Positions 1-10,173 of a DNA stretch of 64,000 bases are shown one piece after another. The notes under the pieces are model-generated. The model saw nothing but the letters and a program-made list of their open reading frames with translations, had not been told where the DNA came from and searched no databases. The number at the start of each line of letters is the position of its first letter. Position 1 is the first letter of the stretch. Position numbers and translations under genes: made by a program. Origin of the DNA: Ashinkailepas kermadecensis (Eukaryota; Arthropoda; Thecostraca; Neolepadidae); the NCBI GenBank assembly GCA_034440615.1, contig JAOTOM010005130.1, forward strand, positions 866,501-930,500. The letters are read 5' to 3'.

Positions 1-719
1 CTCTGGCAGATACAGAGCACCTACTGATAGTCTCTGTACCTACTTAGAAGTTCATCCAGGGGGATCGCCCCTCCCCATTAACAACTAAAAATAGACCAGA
101 TTAAGCAAGAGATTCAGATTTCCGCCACGCAAAGCTGGGAATTCCAGTTCCACGGCCGGGTTTGATCAAATAGGTCAACGCGTTTCCATGCGTCAACACC
201 GCCACCCCGTCTCGCCAGGCATGGATGGTCCCCCCCCCCCCCTCCTCGGCGCCCAGCTGATCTTGCCTACCGACGCCGAAAACAGGGCGCGTGACACCTT
301 CAACCCTGATCTGATGGGATGGGAGTAGGAATCCGAGCAGGGAGCCGTGCCGACCAAGCCGCCCAAGCGCCGGCTTTGTTTGCGACCTCGTGTCACCGCC
401 GAACGCCGTGGGGACGAGGGAGGCGCAGGGCGCGTTCGTTCTCTCGAGGATTTATTCCGCCTCGTGTTGTCACATAACTTGGTGTGAATTATGGAGCCAT
501 CTATAAACGTCCCAACGAAATTGGAAAAATATCTTCGTTGGTGGCGAAAATACCCGAGGTACATTTTTTGTACGATGGTATTTATTGATTACCTTTGCAG
601 ATTGGCTGAGAACTTCCCACATCTGTGGTGGTCTAATCGTCACGTCACATGAGCGTCTGGTCTGATCGTCACGTCCCATGAGCGTCGTCATCCAGCACAG
701 AGCCACACCGGGCAGGGTG
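1..719. other. No gene recognised
   Basis: Mixed-composition sequence with a run of C near 230. The open frames here have no recognisable domain and overlap each other. Nothing supports a gene. Confidence 0.5.
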
Positions 720-1797
720 TGGACAGGGAGTGGACAGGGAGCGGACAGGGAGTAGACAGGAAGTGGACGGGGAGTGAACAGGGAGTAGACAGGACGTGTA
801 CAGGGCGTGGACAGGACGTGGGCAGGGAGTAGGCAGGACGTGGACGGGGAGTAGGCAGGACGTGGACGGGGAGTAGACAGGACGTGGACAGGGAGTAGAC
901 AGGACGTGGACGGGAGTAGACAGGACGTGGACGGGGAGTAGACAGGACGTGGACGGGGAGTAGACGGGGCGAGGACAGGGATTAGACAGGAAGTGGACAG
1001 GGCGTGGACAGGGTGTGGACAGGGAGTACACAGGAAGCAGACAGGACGAGGATAGGGAGTAGACAGGGCGTGGACAGGGAGTAGACAGGACGTGGACAGG
1101 GTGTGGACAGGGAGCAGACAGGACGAGGATAGGGAGTAGACAGGGCGAGGACAGGGAGTAGACAGGAAGTGGACGGGGAGTGAACAGGGAGTAGACAGGA
1201 CGTGACAGGGCGTGGGCAGGGAGTAGACAGGACGTGGACAGGGAGTAGACAGGACGTGGACAGGGAGTAGACAGGACGTGGACAGGGAGTAGACAGGACG
1301 TGGACAGGGAGTAGACAGGACGTGGACAGGCAGTAGACAGGACGTGGACAGGCAGTAGACAGGACGTGGATAGGGAGTAGACAGGACGTGGACAGGCAGT
1401 AGACAGGACGTGGACAGGCAGTAGACAGGGAGTAGACAGGACGTGGACAGGGAGTAGACAGGACGTGGACAGGGAGTAGACAGGACGTGGACAGGGAGTA
1501 GACAGGACGTAGACAGGGAGTAGACAGGACGTGGACAGGCAGTAGACAGGACGTGGACAGGGAGTAGACAGGACGTGGACAGGGAGTAGACAGGACGTGG
1601 ACAGGGAGTAGACAGGACGTAGACAGGGAGTAGACAGGACGTGGACAGGGAGTAGACAGGACGTGGACAGGCAGTAGACAGGACGTGGACAGGGAGTAGA
1701 CAGGACGTGGACAGGCAGTAGACAGGACGTGGACAGGCAGTAGACAGGACGTGGACGGGCAGTAGACAGGACGTGGACAGGCAGTAGACGTTTGCGT
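720..1797. repeat. 22-bp minisatellite array
   Basis: About 49 copies of a 22-bp unit built on GTAGACAGGACGTGGACAGG, with GGGA or GGCA variants. The left end is more variable and the right end more uniform. Because the unit lacks stops on the minus strand, it gives long artificial frames rich in Ser, Cys, Leu and Pro. No splice-site link was seen. Confidence 0.95.
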
Positions 1798-2068
1798 TCG
1801 AGGCCACCCGGGCGGGAAGAACGCATCTTCTAGAGCCGAGCCGCGTCCGAAAGATCCCGACTTGTCTCCACCGTCGGGCGTTCGAAGCCGTTCTGACCAC
1901 CATTGAACACCTCGTGTATCCTACCCCGGACGGGCCGACGATGTGTGAAACTGGTCGGTGGGTGCGCTCGTTCCGCTTTGGTCTTTTGTTCTCCCGTGCT
2001 TCACGAATGCATCGCATGACGTCGACGATCAGCGTGGAGGCTGCAGGGATCTTGTAGCGAGAAGCCAA
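1798..2068. repeat. Diverged duplicate, left copy
   Basis: This segment resembles 2778-3060 in the same order. Shared pieces include GCATCTTC, CCGTCCGAAAG, CTACCCCGGA, TCAGCGTGGA and GCCGATGTTGAAA-like motifs. Tandem array 2130-2703 lies between the two copies, which suggests an old segmental duplication. Neither copy has a recognisable coding region. Confidence 0.55.
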
Positions 2069-2703
2069 TGCTGAAACCGTTGTCCTTCAGCATTGCAGTC
2101 ACGGCATGCAGTCGCGGCAACATACGTATATTTTGCCGCGAATATGACTCACCAATACATAGACTGACCAATATAGACCAATATGACTCACCAATACATA
2201 GACTGACCAATATAGACCAATATGACTCACCAATACATAGACTGACCAATATAGACCAATATGACTCACCAATACATAGACTGACCAATATGACTCACCA
2301 ATACATAGACTGACCAATATAGACCAATATGACTCACCAATACATAGACTGACCAATATAGACCAATATGACTCACCAATACATAGATTGCTGAAACCGT
2401 TGTCCTTCAGCATTGCAGTCACGGCATGCAGTCGCGGCAACATACGTATATTTTGCCGCGAATATGACTCACCAATACATAGACTGACCAATATAGACCA
2501 ATATGACTCACCAATACATAGACTGACCAATATGACTCACCAATACATAGACTGACCAATATAGACCAATATGACTCACCAATACATAGACTGACCAATA
2601 TGACTCACCAATACATAGACTGACCAATATAGACCAATATGACTCACCAATACATAGACTGACCAATATAGACCAATATGACTCATCAATACATAGACTG
2701 ACA
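2069..2703. repeat. Compound tandem array with hairpin blocks
   Basis: The core unit is ACTGACCAATATGACTCACC followed by AATACATAG (29 bp), often extended by a 10-bp ATAGACCAAT piece. A block of about 90 bp at 2069-2160 recurs at 2389-2480, so the array has a higher-order period of about 320 bp. Each block carries a hairpin, CGCGGCAA paired with TTGCCGCG. Confidence 0.9.
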
Positions 2704-2777
2704 CGCGCAGAATACGGTTGGCGTTCGGAACGAGGCAATCAAGATTCTATCTGACATCCGGTAGATCCTAGAGTGCG

Positions 2778-3060
2778 TTGGAAGCCGCCCGCACGGCAAA
2801 GCATCTTCGAGAATCTATGCCCCGTCCGAAAGGTTCTGTCCATTCCATTCCATTCCAAGTCTCCCGGACGACCAAGAATTCACCAGACACACAGTTTGCC
2901 TACCCCGGAAGGACAGAATACTTGTCGGGTACTTGGCCCGTGGCCACGATCGTTGCAGTTTTGTTTTTACGACGGCATGCTCTACGAGAAAGTTGCATAG
3001 CATTCGGTCAGCGTGGATCATGCACGGAAAATGAACGAAAGCCGATGTTGAAAATTGTAA
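2778..3060. repeat. Diverged duplicate, right copy
   Basis: Partner of 1798-2068. It is too diverged for a reading frame to be conserved between the copies, so it is treated as non-coding. Confidence 0.5.
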
Positions 3061-3084
3061 TTTTTCTAGGAATGAGGCATGAAT

Positions 3085-3156
3085 ATGTATACATATACAT
3101 ATATATACACACACACACATGTACATATGTATATATATATACACACACACACACAC

Positions 3157-3227
<71 letters not shown>

Positions 3228-3235
3228 CATACACT
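3085..3235. repeat. AT/AC microsatellite
   Basis: Runs of (AC)n interrupt TA-rich sequence, then pure (AT)n extends to about 3225. The tyrosine/isoleucine repeat frames across it are artefacts. Confidence 0.95.
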
Positions 3236-3403
3236 AACACTTGTATGGACAGAAAATGGCTGACATTTCGAACGTGGGGATCAAGATTCCATGGGACGTC
3301 TGGCACATTATACTTATCCCTAGCGACTTCGAACGCTCGCCGCAGTTCTCGCAGAAGCTACGAACTCTCAGCGCGGAAAAGACCGACACGTCAAGGTCAC
3401 CGA

Positions 3404-3600
3404 CACGTGACGTCACCGACACGTGACGTCACCGACACATGACGTCACAGACACGTGACGTCACTGACACGTCAAGGTCACCGACATATGACGTCACCGA
3501 TGCATGACGTCATCGATACATGACGTCACCGACACATGACGTCACCGATACATGACGTCACAGACACGTGACGTCACCGACACGTGACATCACCGGCATG
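3404..3600. repeat. 16-bp array of CRE palindromes
   Basis: About 12 copies of a unit like ACACGTGACGTCACCG lie just past the PPIE stop codon. Ten copies keep the full TGACGTCA palindrome, the consensus bound by CREB/ATF bZIP factors, and several also hold CACGTG. Whether any protein binds here is inference; it may be plain satellite DNA within or beyond the PPIE 3' UTR. Confidence 0.85.
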
Positions 3601-3628
3601 TGATGGGATGAACTCCTGCAGCGGCGCG

Positions 3629-4108
3629 TCACACCATCTCGCCGCAGCTGTTGATGACCACCTTCTCGGACGCGGTGCCAGACTTGGAGCCGAGCCGCTC
3701 CACCTTCTTCACCACGTCCATGCCGCCCGTCACCTTGCCGAACACCACGTGCTTGCCGTTGAGCCAGTCGGTGCGGCCGCACGTGACGAAGAACTGCGAG
3801 CCGTTGGTGTCGGGGCCCGAATTGGCCATGGCCAGGCAGTAGGGCTCGTGGCCGAGCGTGAAGTTCTCGTCGGCGAACTTGCCGCCGTAGATGCTGTGGC
3901 CGCCGGTGCCGTTGTTGGCCGTGAAGTCGCCACCTTGCAGCATGAAGCCGGGGATCACCCGGTGGAACGTGCTGCCCTTGAAGCCGAAGCCGTGCTCGTG
4001 CGTGCACAGGCAGCGGAAGTTCTCGGCGGTGCGCGGACACACGTCCGAGCGCAACGTCAGCACGATACGGCCCAGCACACTGGAGCCGGCTTTCATGTCC
4101 AGGTACAC
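3629..4108 (-). CDS. PPIE: PPIE exon 4 (cyclophilin domain and stop)
   Basis: Codes residues 143-301 and a TGA stop. The acceptor is GGCGGCAG before GTGTACCTGG, so the exon starts with Val-Tyr-Leu-Asp-Met, aligned with the family's VYMDI. The whole catalytic domain sits in this single exon. Confidence 0.95.
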   Translation of the reverse strand: MYLDMKAGSSVLGRIVLTLRSDVCPRTAENFRCLCTHEHGFGFKGSTFHRVIPGFMLQGGDFTANNGTGGHSIYGGKFADENFTLGHEPYCLAMANSGPDTNGSQFFVTCGRTDWLNGKHVVFGKVTGGMDVVKKVERLGSKSGTASEKVVINSCGEMV

Positions 4109-7100
4109 CTGCCGCCACAGGTGTGGTCACACATCTGTGTCCAGGTACACCTGCCGCCACAGGTGTGGTCACACATCTGTGTCCAGGTACACCTGCCGCC
4201 ACAGGTGTCGTCACACATCTGTGTCCAGGTACACCTGCCGCCACAGGTGTCGTCACACATCTGTGTCCAGGTACACCTGCCGCCACAGGTGTAGTACACA
4301 TCTGTGTCCAGGTACACCTGCCGCCACAGGTGTGGTCACACATCTGTGTCCAGGTACACCTGCCGTCACAGGTGTCGTACACATCTGTGTCCAGGTACAC
4401 CTGCCGCCACAGGTGTAGTACATCTGTGTCCAGGTACACCTGCCGCCACAGGTGTAGTACACATCTGTGTCCAGGTACACCTGCCGCCACAGGTGTGTAC
4501 ATCTGTGTCAGGTACACCTGCCGCCACAGGTGTAGTACACATCTGTGTCCAGGTACACCTGCCGCCACAGGTGTGGTCACACATCTGTGTCCAGGTACAC
4601 CTGCCGTCACAGGTGTGGTCACACACATGTGTCCAGGTACACCTGCCGCCACAGTTGTAGTCACACATCTGTGTTCAGGTACACCTGCCGCCACAGTTGT
4701 AGTCATACATCTGTGTTCAGGTACACCTGCCGCCACAGTTGTAGTCATACATCTGTGCATGTACATAGTGTCTTTCGGAACACATATAACTCTTGTGGCC
4801 AAGCGTCATAACGGTATAGCTTGTAACAAAACACGATGTCGGCGAGTGGCTGTAATAGTAATAGCTAAGAGCAATAATAGTATCACTGGTTAAGTAAATC
4901 ATACAAGGTAGGCTCAAACAAATCGGAATTTAACGGTCAAATGACTGCGGTTCGGCGGTGGCAGACTGCGATAGAAGCTCCAGGCGGCGGAGCTGCATTA
5001 CCACTAATCTGTTTCAAAGGAACTCTTTGGCGTGGAGTGTAAAGAAGGAAGAAATAAGAGGAAGCAAGAAGAAGATACTTCAAACGTGATCTGTGCCATC
5101 CCTTAAATATGGATGCTTAGCCCTTGACTACTGAAATTAAAAAACATGCATAAAATGGCAGCACTGTATGCATATTCACTTGCTTACGTCTCATAATTGG
5201 TTAGGAAGCTGACATCTTAGCTGAGCACGCATATGGCAGGTTGGCGTGGAGGAATGCAGCTGGGTCAGTGTCGAACAAGCTGACATAGTGAGTGATCAGG
5301 TGTTGAAGTGAAACGACTATGTTAAATTGCTCGAGTGTGGTCCACCCGACATCCTCTGGTTCCGCACGCTGCCGTGCGTGGTGACACACCAAACAACAGT
5401 TATGACGTCACTGGTGCTCATGTGCAGCCGCCTGGCCCAGGGTCGGCGGGAGCCGGCCGATAACGATGTCCCGCCTCCTTCCCGCCATCGGTTTTACCAC
5501 GTCAAAATCGGTTGGTGGAAAACAGGACGGCAGAAAATGTGGGAAAATGGAAACAATTATGTGACGCTAATATCTCATGTAGACAACACTTTCTCTTATA
5601 CATATCAATTTATGTTACTTACTCCTGCCAGCTATGTGACCGTCTTAAATTGGCAGTCATGGACAAATAGCAACTAAGAGGCGTGACATAATCTCATTTG
5701 CAACAGCACCTAGCTCATTCTGATGCAGTGGATCAATTGACTGAAAAAGACAATGAAGGAAAATTGGCGTTGGAGCCCAGGTAAAGGAAGAAATTAACGT
5801 CCTTCGTTCCTCAACAACTAGCTGTTTTAACACAGAAATAACTTAACATACGAAAAGATACACAACATTAAGTTCAAAACCGTCATGTCAGGACATTTCG
5901 AGCCATATTTTCGATTCTAAAATGGACCTAACATTCCAAATAAGACACAACCGGGTCAACTTCCTCTTTCTGAATAATGCTAATTCTTGAAGGGAGATCT
6001 GGAAAAAGTGTGCCAAAATGCTAACAAGCAAAATCAATGATTTTAGGTAAAACAATCACCTGACATGCTGATAAAATAAAATAGTCGAAACGACCAATGA
6101 GCTTTTAGTGGTAGATATAGTTACATGCATTAACATTTGCCATGTATGACCCTCAAGACCTCCCACTAGAATTCAACCGAAAGCTTCGGCAACAATTTGA
6201 TTATGTTGGGAATGAATTATGGCCAAAGTAATGTTGTTCATTGTTCATTTGAATGAGCATTTTGTCCATTTAAATATAATTCATAGGCAATGACATAACC
6301 GTTTTTCACCTGGTAATGCCGAATAGTTGTCACAAATTAAGAGACACTTGATTATCACTGTCCAGTGCACTTCTCATCCTGTGGTCCATGCTCAGTTTTA
6401 CCCATGTTCTACATGGTCTGTAGTCAACAAACACAAACAGGGAGGTGCTCCAAGCCTTTCGACTGCACCGGACCAATCCGAAAAGGCAGGCACAATCCGT
6501 CGATGTGGCAGTGCCTTGATTCGCGTCGGCGACCGTCTTCCCAATCACGCACATCACCCGACACAATGGGCTCGCTTCAGACACGGGGCGCTTCCAGAAA
6601 AAGGAAGAACCTCGGGTTCTTTTACAACGCATTCGTCTGCTACGTGACATAGCGTCGCCAAACTCCCACGCCGACTGGTCGCGGGTGGACTCGGTAATTC
6701 CGACGGCTACGGGACTCCAACCCACGACCTTACAACCAAGAGTTGAACGCCCTACCCACTGAGCTACCGCGACCAATCGCCTCCCCGAAGTCCACCCACG
6801 GCGGGGTTGTGTCCAGTGTCGTAGACACTGCCACATGTGATTAGACCACGCCAGTTCTGTCCGACATTCATCTTAGATAACATGCGACCAACAACAATGA
6901 CAAACAATATACACCCCGAGGAGCAGGACCTTGTTCCAGACAGCCGCACCAATGTTCAAGTTAATTGGACACCCAGGTGGAACTGTTCGACTTGGTCTCG
7001 ATGGTGGGGGAACGTGGGGGGGGCACACTCGGCGACCGTGATCTCATAGTCTGGGTTAGTTCCACCTGCTCTGGTGACTGGTCTAACATACGGCAGCCAG

Positions 7101-8348
7101 CCTCCCCAATTCCCCGTCTGGTCAGACTGTCTAACCTGCGGCAGCTCGCCCTCCCGTTTTCCCCTTGTCTGGCGGGGCCGTCTAACCTGCGGCAGCTCGC
7201 CCTCCCCATGCTTAGTTTGACTGTCTAACCTGCGGCAGCTTCCCACTCCCTGGTCTGGCGGGACCGTCTAACCTGCGGAAGCTCGCCCTCCCGTTTCCCC
7301 TGGTCTGGCGGGGCCGTCTAACCTGCGGCAGCTCGCCCTCCCCAGTTCCCCTGGTCTGATGGGGCCGTCTAACCTGCGGCAGCTCGCCCTCCCCATGCTT
7401 AGTTTGACTGTCTAACCTGCGGCAGCTCACCACTCCCTGGTCTGGCGGGACCGTCTAACCTGCGGAAGCTCGCCCTCCCGTTTTCCCCTGGTCTGGCGGG
7501 GCCGTCTAACCTGCGGCAGCTCGCCCTCCCTGGTCTGACGGGGCCGTCTAATCTGCGGCAGCTCGCCCTCCCTGGTCTGGTGACTGTCTAACCTGCGACA
7601 GCTCGCCCTCCCCAGTTCCCCCTGGTCTGGCGGGGCCGTCTAACCTGCGGCAGCTCGCCCTCCTCAGTTCCCACTGGTCTAGCGGGGCCGTCTAACCTGC
7701 GGCAGCTCGCCCTCCCTGATCTGTCGGGGTCATCTAACCTGCGGCAGCTCCCCACTCCTTGGTCTGGCGGGGTCGACTAACCTGCGGCAGTTCGCCCTCC
7801 TTGGTCTGGCGCGGCGCGATCTTGCTGACCACCCGGCTGTGGTCGTGCTCGCCCTGCGTCTCCGTCTCCAGCGTCTCGCCGGCGTGAGCCTGCAGCCACT
7901 GGTCGTCGGCCCACACTGGCCGAGACGAGCCCTCCTTGATGCGGAGGGGACGTGCCAGGTTCACCTGAGACACACCGCCACGCTCTGGTATTGACCAAGT
8001 TATGGTCAGAGACTGGACACCCGGTCACGGTCCGGTAATGAACACCAAGCTACGGTCAGATACTGGACACCCGGTCACGGTCCGGTAATGAACACCAAGC
8101 TATGGTCAGAGACTGAACGTCAGGCCAAAGTCGGACAATTAACGCTAAGTTATGGTAAGAAGCTGCACACCAGGCTATGGCCCAATGCTCACCGTTCGGG
8201 TGAGGACAGCTTTTTAACGACGAGAGACACCAGGGAGTTTAGGGGCCCATCGACTGCACCGGTGACGACCCCGTGCACTAATATCAAGAAATGTCATCAG
8301 AAATTGAACGGAGGTGATTGAGGTTACACACACACACTATGTATGTGG

Positions 8349-8409
<61 letters not shown>

Positions 8410-10140
8410 TCACAGCGATAAGCGATCGAGTGCATTATTTAGAAATTGGTTACCGTCAACTACAATCAGGGTGCTCAAAACGGGCGAAAATCCGCCCGGA
8501 CCGAGGACCGACGAACACTGCGGGGCGACTTACGCGGATGGTTCGGCCGAACAGCTCCGACTCGTTCATGTTGTCCACTGCGGAGTTGGCGTCTTCGTTA
8601 GCCTCGAACTCGACGAACGCGAAGCCGCGGTGCTTCTCCGTCTCGTAGTCGAGCGGAATCTGGAGGAAGAACAACGCTGGGTTCGACGCACGACGCATTC
8701 GACTTCTATGCCACATAGCGTCGCCAACCTAGTTAGTTATTGGGGTTTAGGGACGCTTCGACTACAGAGGCCATGCAGCGCTCGGCGTCGCCAACCTCTC
8801 ACACCGATTGGTTGTGGGTGGACTTGATGATCCCGCCGGTTGTGGGATTTGAACTCACGATCTTACGATTAACGGTAGGAAGCCCTGCCGACTGAACTAC
8901 CGCGACGCCAGCGGTATCTGGAGACGGCAGCGGGCAGGTAGTACTCAACCTGTTTAATGAGATGACTGGATCTGAAGCCGTGAAACTAATCTGCCTGAGA
9001 ATAGAGGTCAATAAAAATGTCGAAACACGCAATAACATTCAAGTGAGTGGATGCAGTTCAGCTCGGTCTTAAATACTAGCGATGCCTAGCATCACACCAA
9101 AAAAAACATTTTCGGCATTATGACAATCCATGACGTCCATGACGGGAAAGAAGCCTCACGAAGGTAAAACAAATCCTGTAAAGTATTCGCTTCCACCTAC
9201 CCATGGAATTTCAGGACACTGCACAGCCCTGATATAAAATACTCACTGCCTTGCCTTTTGTTGCAAACACGATGTCTTGATTAGAAGCGTTGATGAAAAA
9301 ATGACAGTTTAGGAAAATAGTTCGCAATATCTCACTCATTTTACCCAACATTTACACCCCCGCCAAATATCACATGCGAAATTTGCGGATCGCAGGAGCT
9401 ACTTTCTTGGATTCTCGAAAAGCATAGTCGCTTTCATAGTAGACTGCTATACTTTTGACATCATCCAGTACGTTCATGCCTGTCTAACGTGCTACCCACA
9501 TGTCCCCTATGTGTCTGCATGTCCAGTATGCACATGCCTGTCTAACATGCTACTCAAATGCTCACAACGTGCCTGCATGTCCAGTACATACATGTCTGTC
9601 TAACATGTTACTCACATGTCCACAATGTGCCTGCATATCCAATACGTACATGCCTGTCACATATTACCCACATGTCCAGATGTGTCTGCATGTCCAGTGC
9701 ACACATGCCTCTTTAACATGCCTCTTTAACATGTACAAATGTGCCTGCATGTCCAATATGTACATTCATGTATCATGTGCTACCCATATGCTCACAACAT
9801 GCCTGATGGTTGGTTATTAGGGTTTTGGGGCGCATCAACTGCATTGGTTATACAGCGCCCATACAACATGCCTGAATGTTCAATATGTACATGCCTGTCT
9901 AATGTGCTACCCATATGTCTCTATGTATCTGCATGTCCAATATGTGCATGTCTGTCTAATGTGCTACACATGTCTCCCATGTATCTGCATGTCCAACATG
10001 TGTTTGCCTGTCTAACATGTTACCTGTATGTCGAGTATGTCGCCGAAGGGGATGAAGGCACCATGGATTACCTCTTCTGTAACTTCCTCGGCCAGTCCAC
10101 CGACGTACACGGTGCGCTTCTGCGCGCCGGCCGAGGTCAT
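3629..10140 (-). CDS. PPIE: Peptidyl-prolyl cis-trans isomerase E (cyclophilin E), complete, 4 exons
   Basis: A nuclear, spliceosome-associated isomerase of Xaa-Pro bonds that also binds RNA. Coding exons on the minus strand are 10140-10024, 8659-8534, 7964-7782 and 4108-3629. Together they give 301 residues, the same length as human PPIE, and all introns are phase 0. Residues 8-85 form the RRM, with RNP2 VYVGGL at 11-16 and RNP1 RGFAFVEF at 50-57. Residues 143-301 form the cyclophilin domain. Active-site positions are present: R192, F197, Q200, F248, the cyclosporin-contact Trp W257, and H262. The start is the ATG at 10140; an in-frame TGA lies four codons upstream. The usual HTGPG loop before MANSGP is replaced by HEPYC (229-233), so substrate handling may differ slightly. 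The linker (about 100-142) is poorly conserved, as is normal. Tandem arrays touch the donors of exons 1 and 3 and the acceptor of exon 4, which may complicate splicing. The neighbour SLC25A16 is divergent and unrelated in function. Confidence 0.95.
4109..4765 (-). repeat. 42-bp array copying the PPIE exon 4 acceptor
   Basis: About 16 units lie directly upstream of exon 4 on the minus strand. Each holds the intron end CACCTGTGGCGGCAG followed by the exon start GTGTACCTGGACA, so the 3' splice site is repeated with about 13 exonic bases. The unit is 42 bp (14 codons), so use of an upstream copy would preserve frame unless a stop intervenes. Copies farther from the exon show AACTGTGG in place of CACCTGTGG. 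Confidence 0.93.
4771..6605. other. PPIE intron 3 sequence, no gene
   Basis: Unique-looking, AT-richer intron sequence. No domain-bearing frame, RNA gene or tandem array was recognised. Confidence 0.6.
6610..6778 (-). mobile_element. tRNA-derived SINE
   Basis: On the minus strand it starts with an A-box-like TAGCTCAGTGGGTAGG and a B-box-like GGGTTGGAGTCCC. The body is CCGCGACCAGTCGGCGTGGG and the tail is GCAGACGAATGCGTTGTAAA. The same head, body and tail recur at 8683-8912 and 53116-53395. A tRNA-like fold is only partial, so it is a SINE and not a tRNA gene. Confidence 0.8.
7075..7781 (-). repeat. 42-50-bp array copying the PPIE exon 3 donor
   Basis: About 15 units lie directly downstream of exon 3 on the minus strand. 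Each unit repeats the exon end (GCCAGACCA, then GAGGGCGAGCTGCCGCAG) and then the donor GTTAGACGGCCCC. Short units are 42 bp and long ones about 50 bp, with extra GGAAAC or GGAACTGG. The copy at the true exon reads GTTAGTCGACC. Confidence 0.93.
7782..7964 (-). CDS. PPIE: PPIE exon 3 (end of RRM and linker)
   Basis: Codes 61 residues (82-142) beginning [18 protein letters not shown], which matches the conserved [18 protein letters not shown] stretch of the family. The acceptor is TGTGTCTCAG and the donor CTGCCGCAG|GTTAGT. The last ten codons ([10 protein letters not shown]) are the part copied in the adjacent array. Confidence 0.93.
7985..8125. repeat. 51-bp near-perfect triplication
   Basis: Three copies of a unit holding CCAAGCTATGGTCAGAGACT then GGACACCCGGTCACGGTCCG, in PPIE intron 2 about 20 bp upstream of the exon 3 acceptor. 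The unit itself contains no splice site. Confidence 0.9.
8349..8405. repeat. (AT)n microsatellite
   Basis: Uninterrupted AT run in PPIE intron 2. Confidence 0.97.
8534..8659 (-). CDS. PPIE: PPIE exon 2 (middle of RRM)
   Basis: Codes residues 40-81, from [18 protein letters not shown] to [13 protein letters not shown], nearly identical to vertebrate PPIE. The acceptor is TTCTTCCTCCAG and the donor CGC|GTAAGT. Confidence 0.95.
8683..8912 (-). mobile_element. tRNA-derived SINE beside PPIE exon 2
   Basis: The minus-strand head has GCGGTAGTTCAGTCGGCAGG and the B-box GAGTTCAAATCCC. The body CAACCAATCGGTGTGAG and the tail GTCGAATGCGTCGTGCG match the 6610-6778 copy. An extra module, about 8729-8782, carries the dispersed GGGGTTTAGGGACGCTTCGA motif. 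The tail ends about 25 bp before the PPIE exon 2 acceptor. Confidence 0.75.
9470..10023 (-). repeat. Degenerate 50-57-bp array at the PPIE exon 1 donor
   Basis: About 9-10 decayed units, each starting on the minus strand with GTARCATGTTAGACAG, the same sequence that follows the exon 1 donor (CAG|GTAACATGTTAGAC). Units continue with GGACATGCAG and related words. The array is interrupted at about 9808-9862 by a short dispersed motif. It looks like an older member of the splice-site array class. Confidence 0.75.
10024..10140 (-). CDS. PPIE: PPIE exon 1 (start and RNP2)
   Basis: Codes 39 residues, [20 protein letters not shown] and on to FGDILDIQ. The donor is ATACAG|GTAACA. An in-frame TGA at 10152-10150 precedes the ATG, so the start is well placed. 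Confidence 0.95.
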
Positions 10141-10146
10141 CACGCC

Positions 10147-10173
10147 AGGTCACACCGGGTCACTCCAGGTCAC
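10147..10173 (+). promoter_or_regulatory. Three AGGTCA-like half sites, 4-bp spacing
   Basis: AGGTCA, GGGTCA and AGGTCA occur as direct repeats with 4-bp spacers (DR4 geometry), 7 bp upstream of the PPIE ATG. DR4 is a known nuclear-receptor dimer layout. It could equally be a nascent 10-bp tandem repeat, and function is unproven. Confidence 0.35.

Noticed and set aside
470..2068. Long minus-strand frames of 385-532 codons
   Set aside because: They are translations of the 22-bp array with no complex domain; stops are absent because of unit composition.
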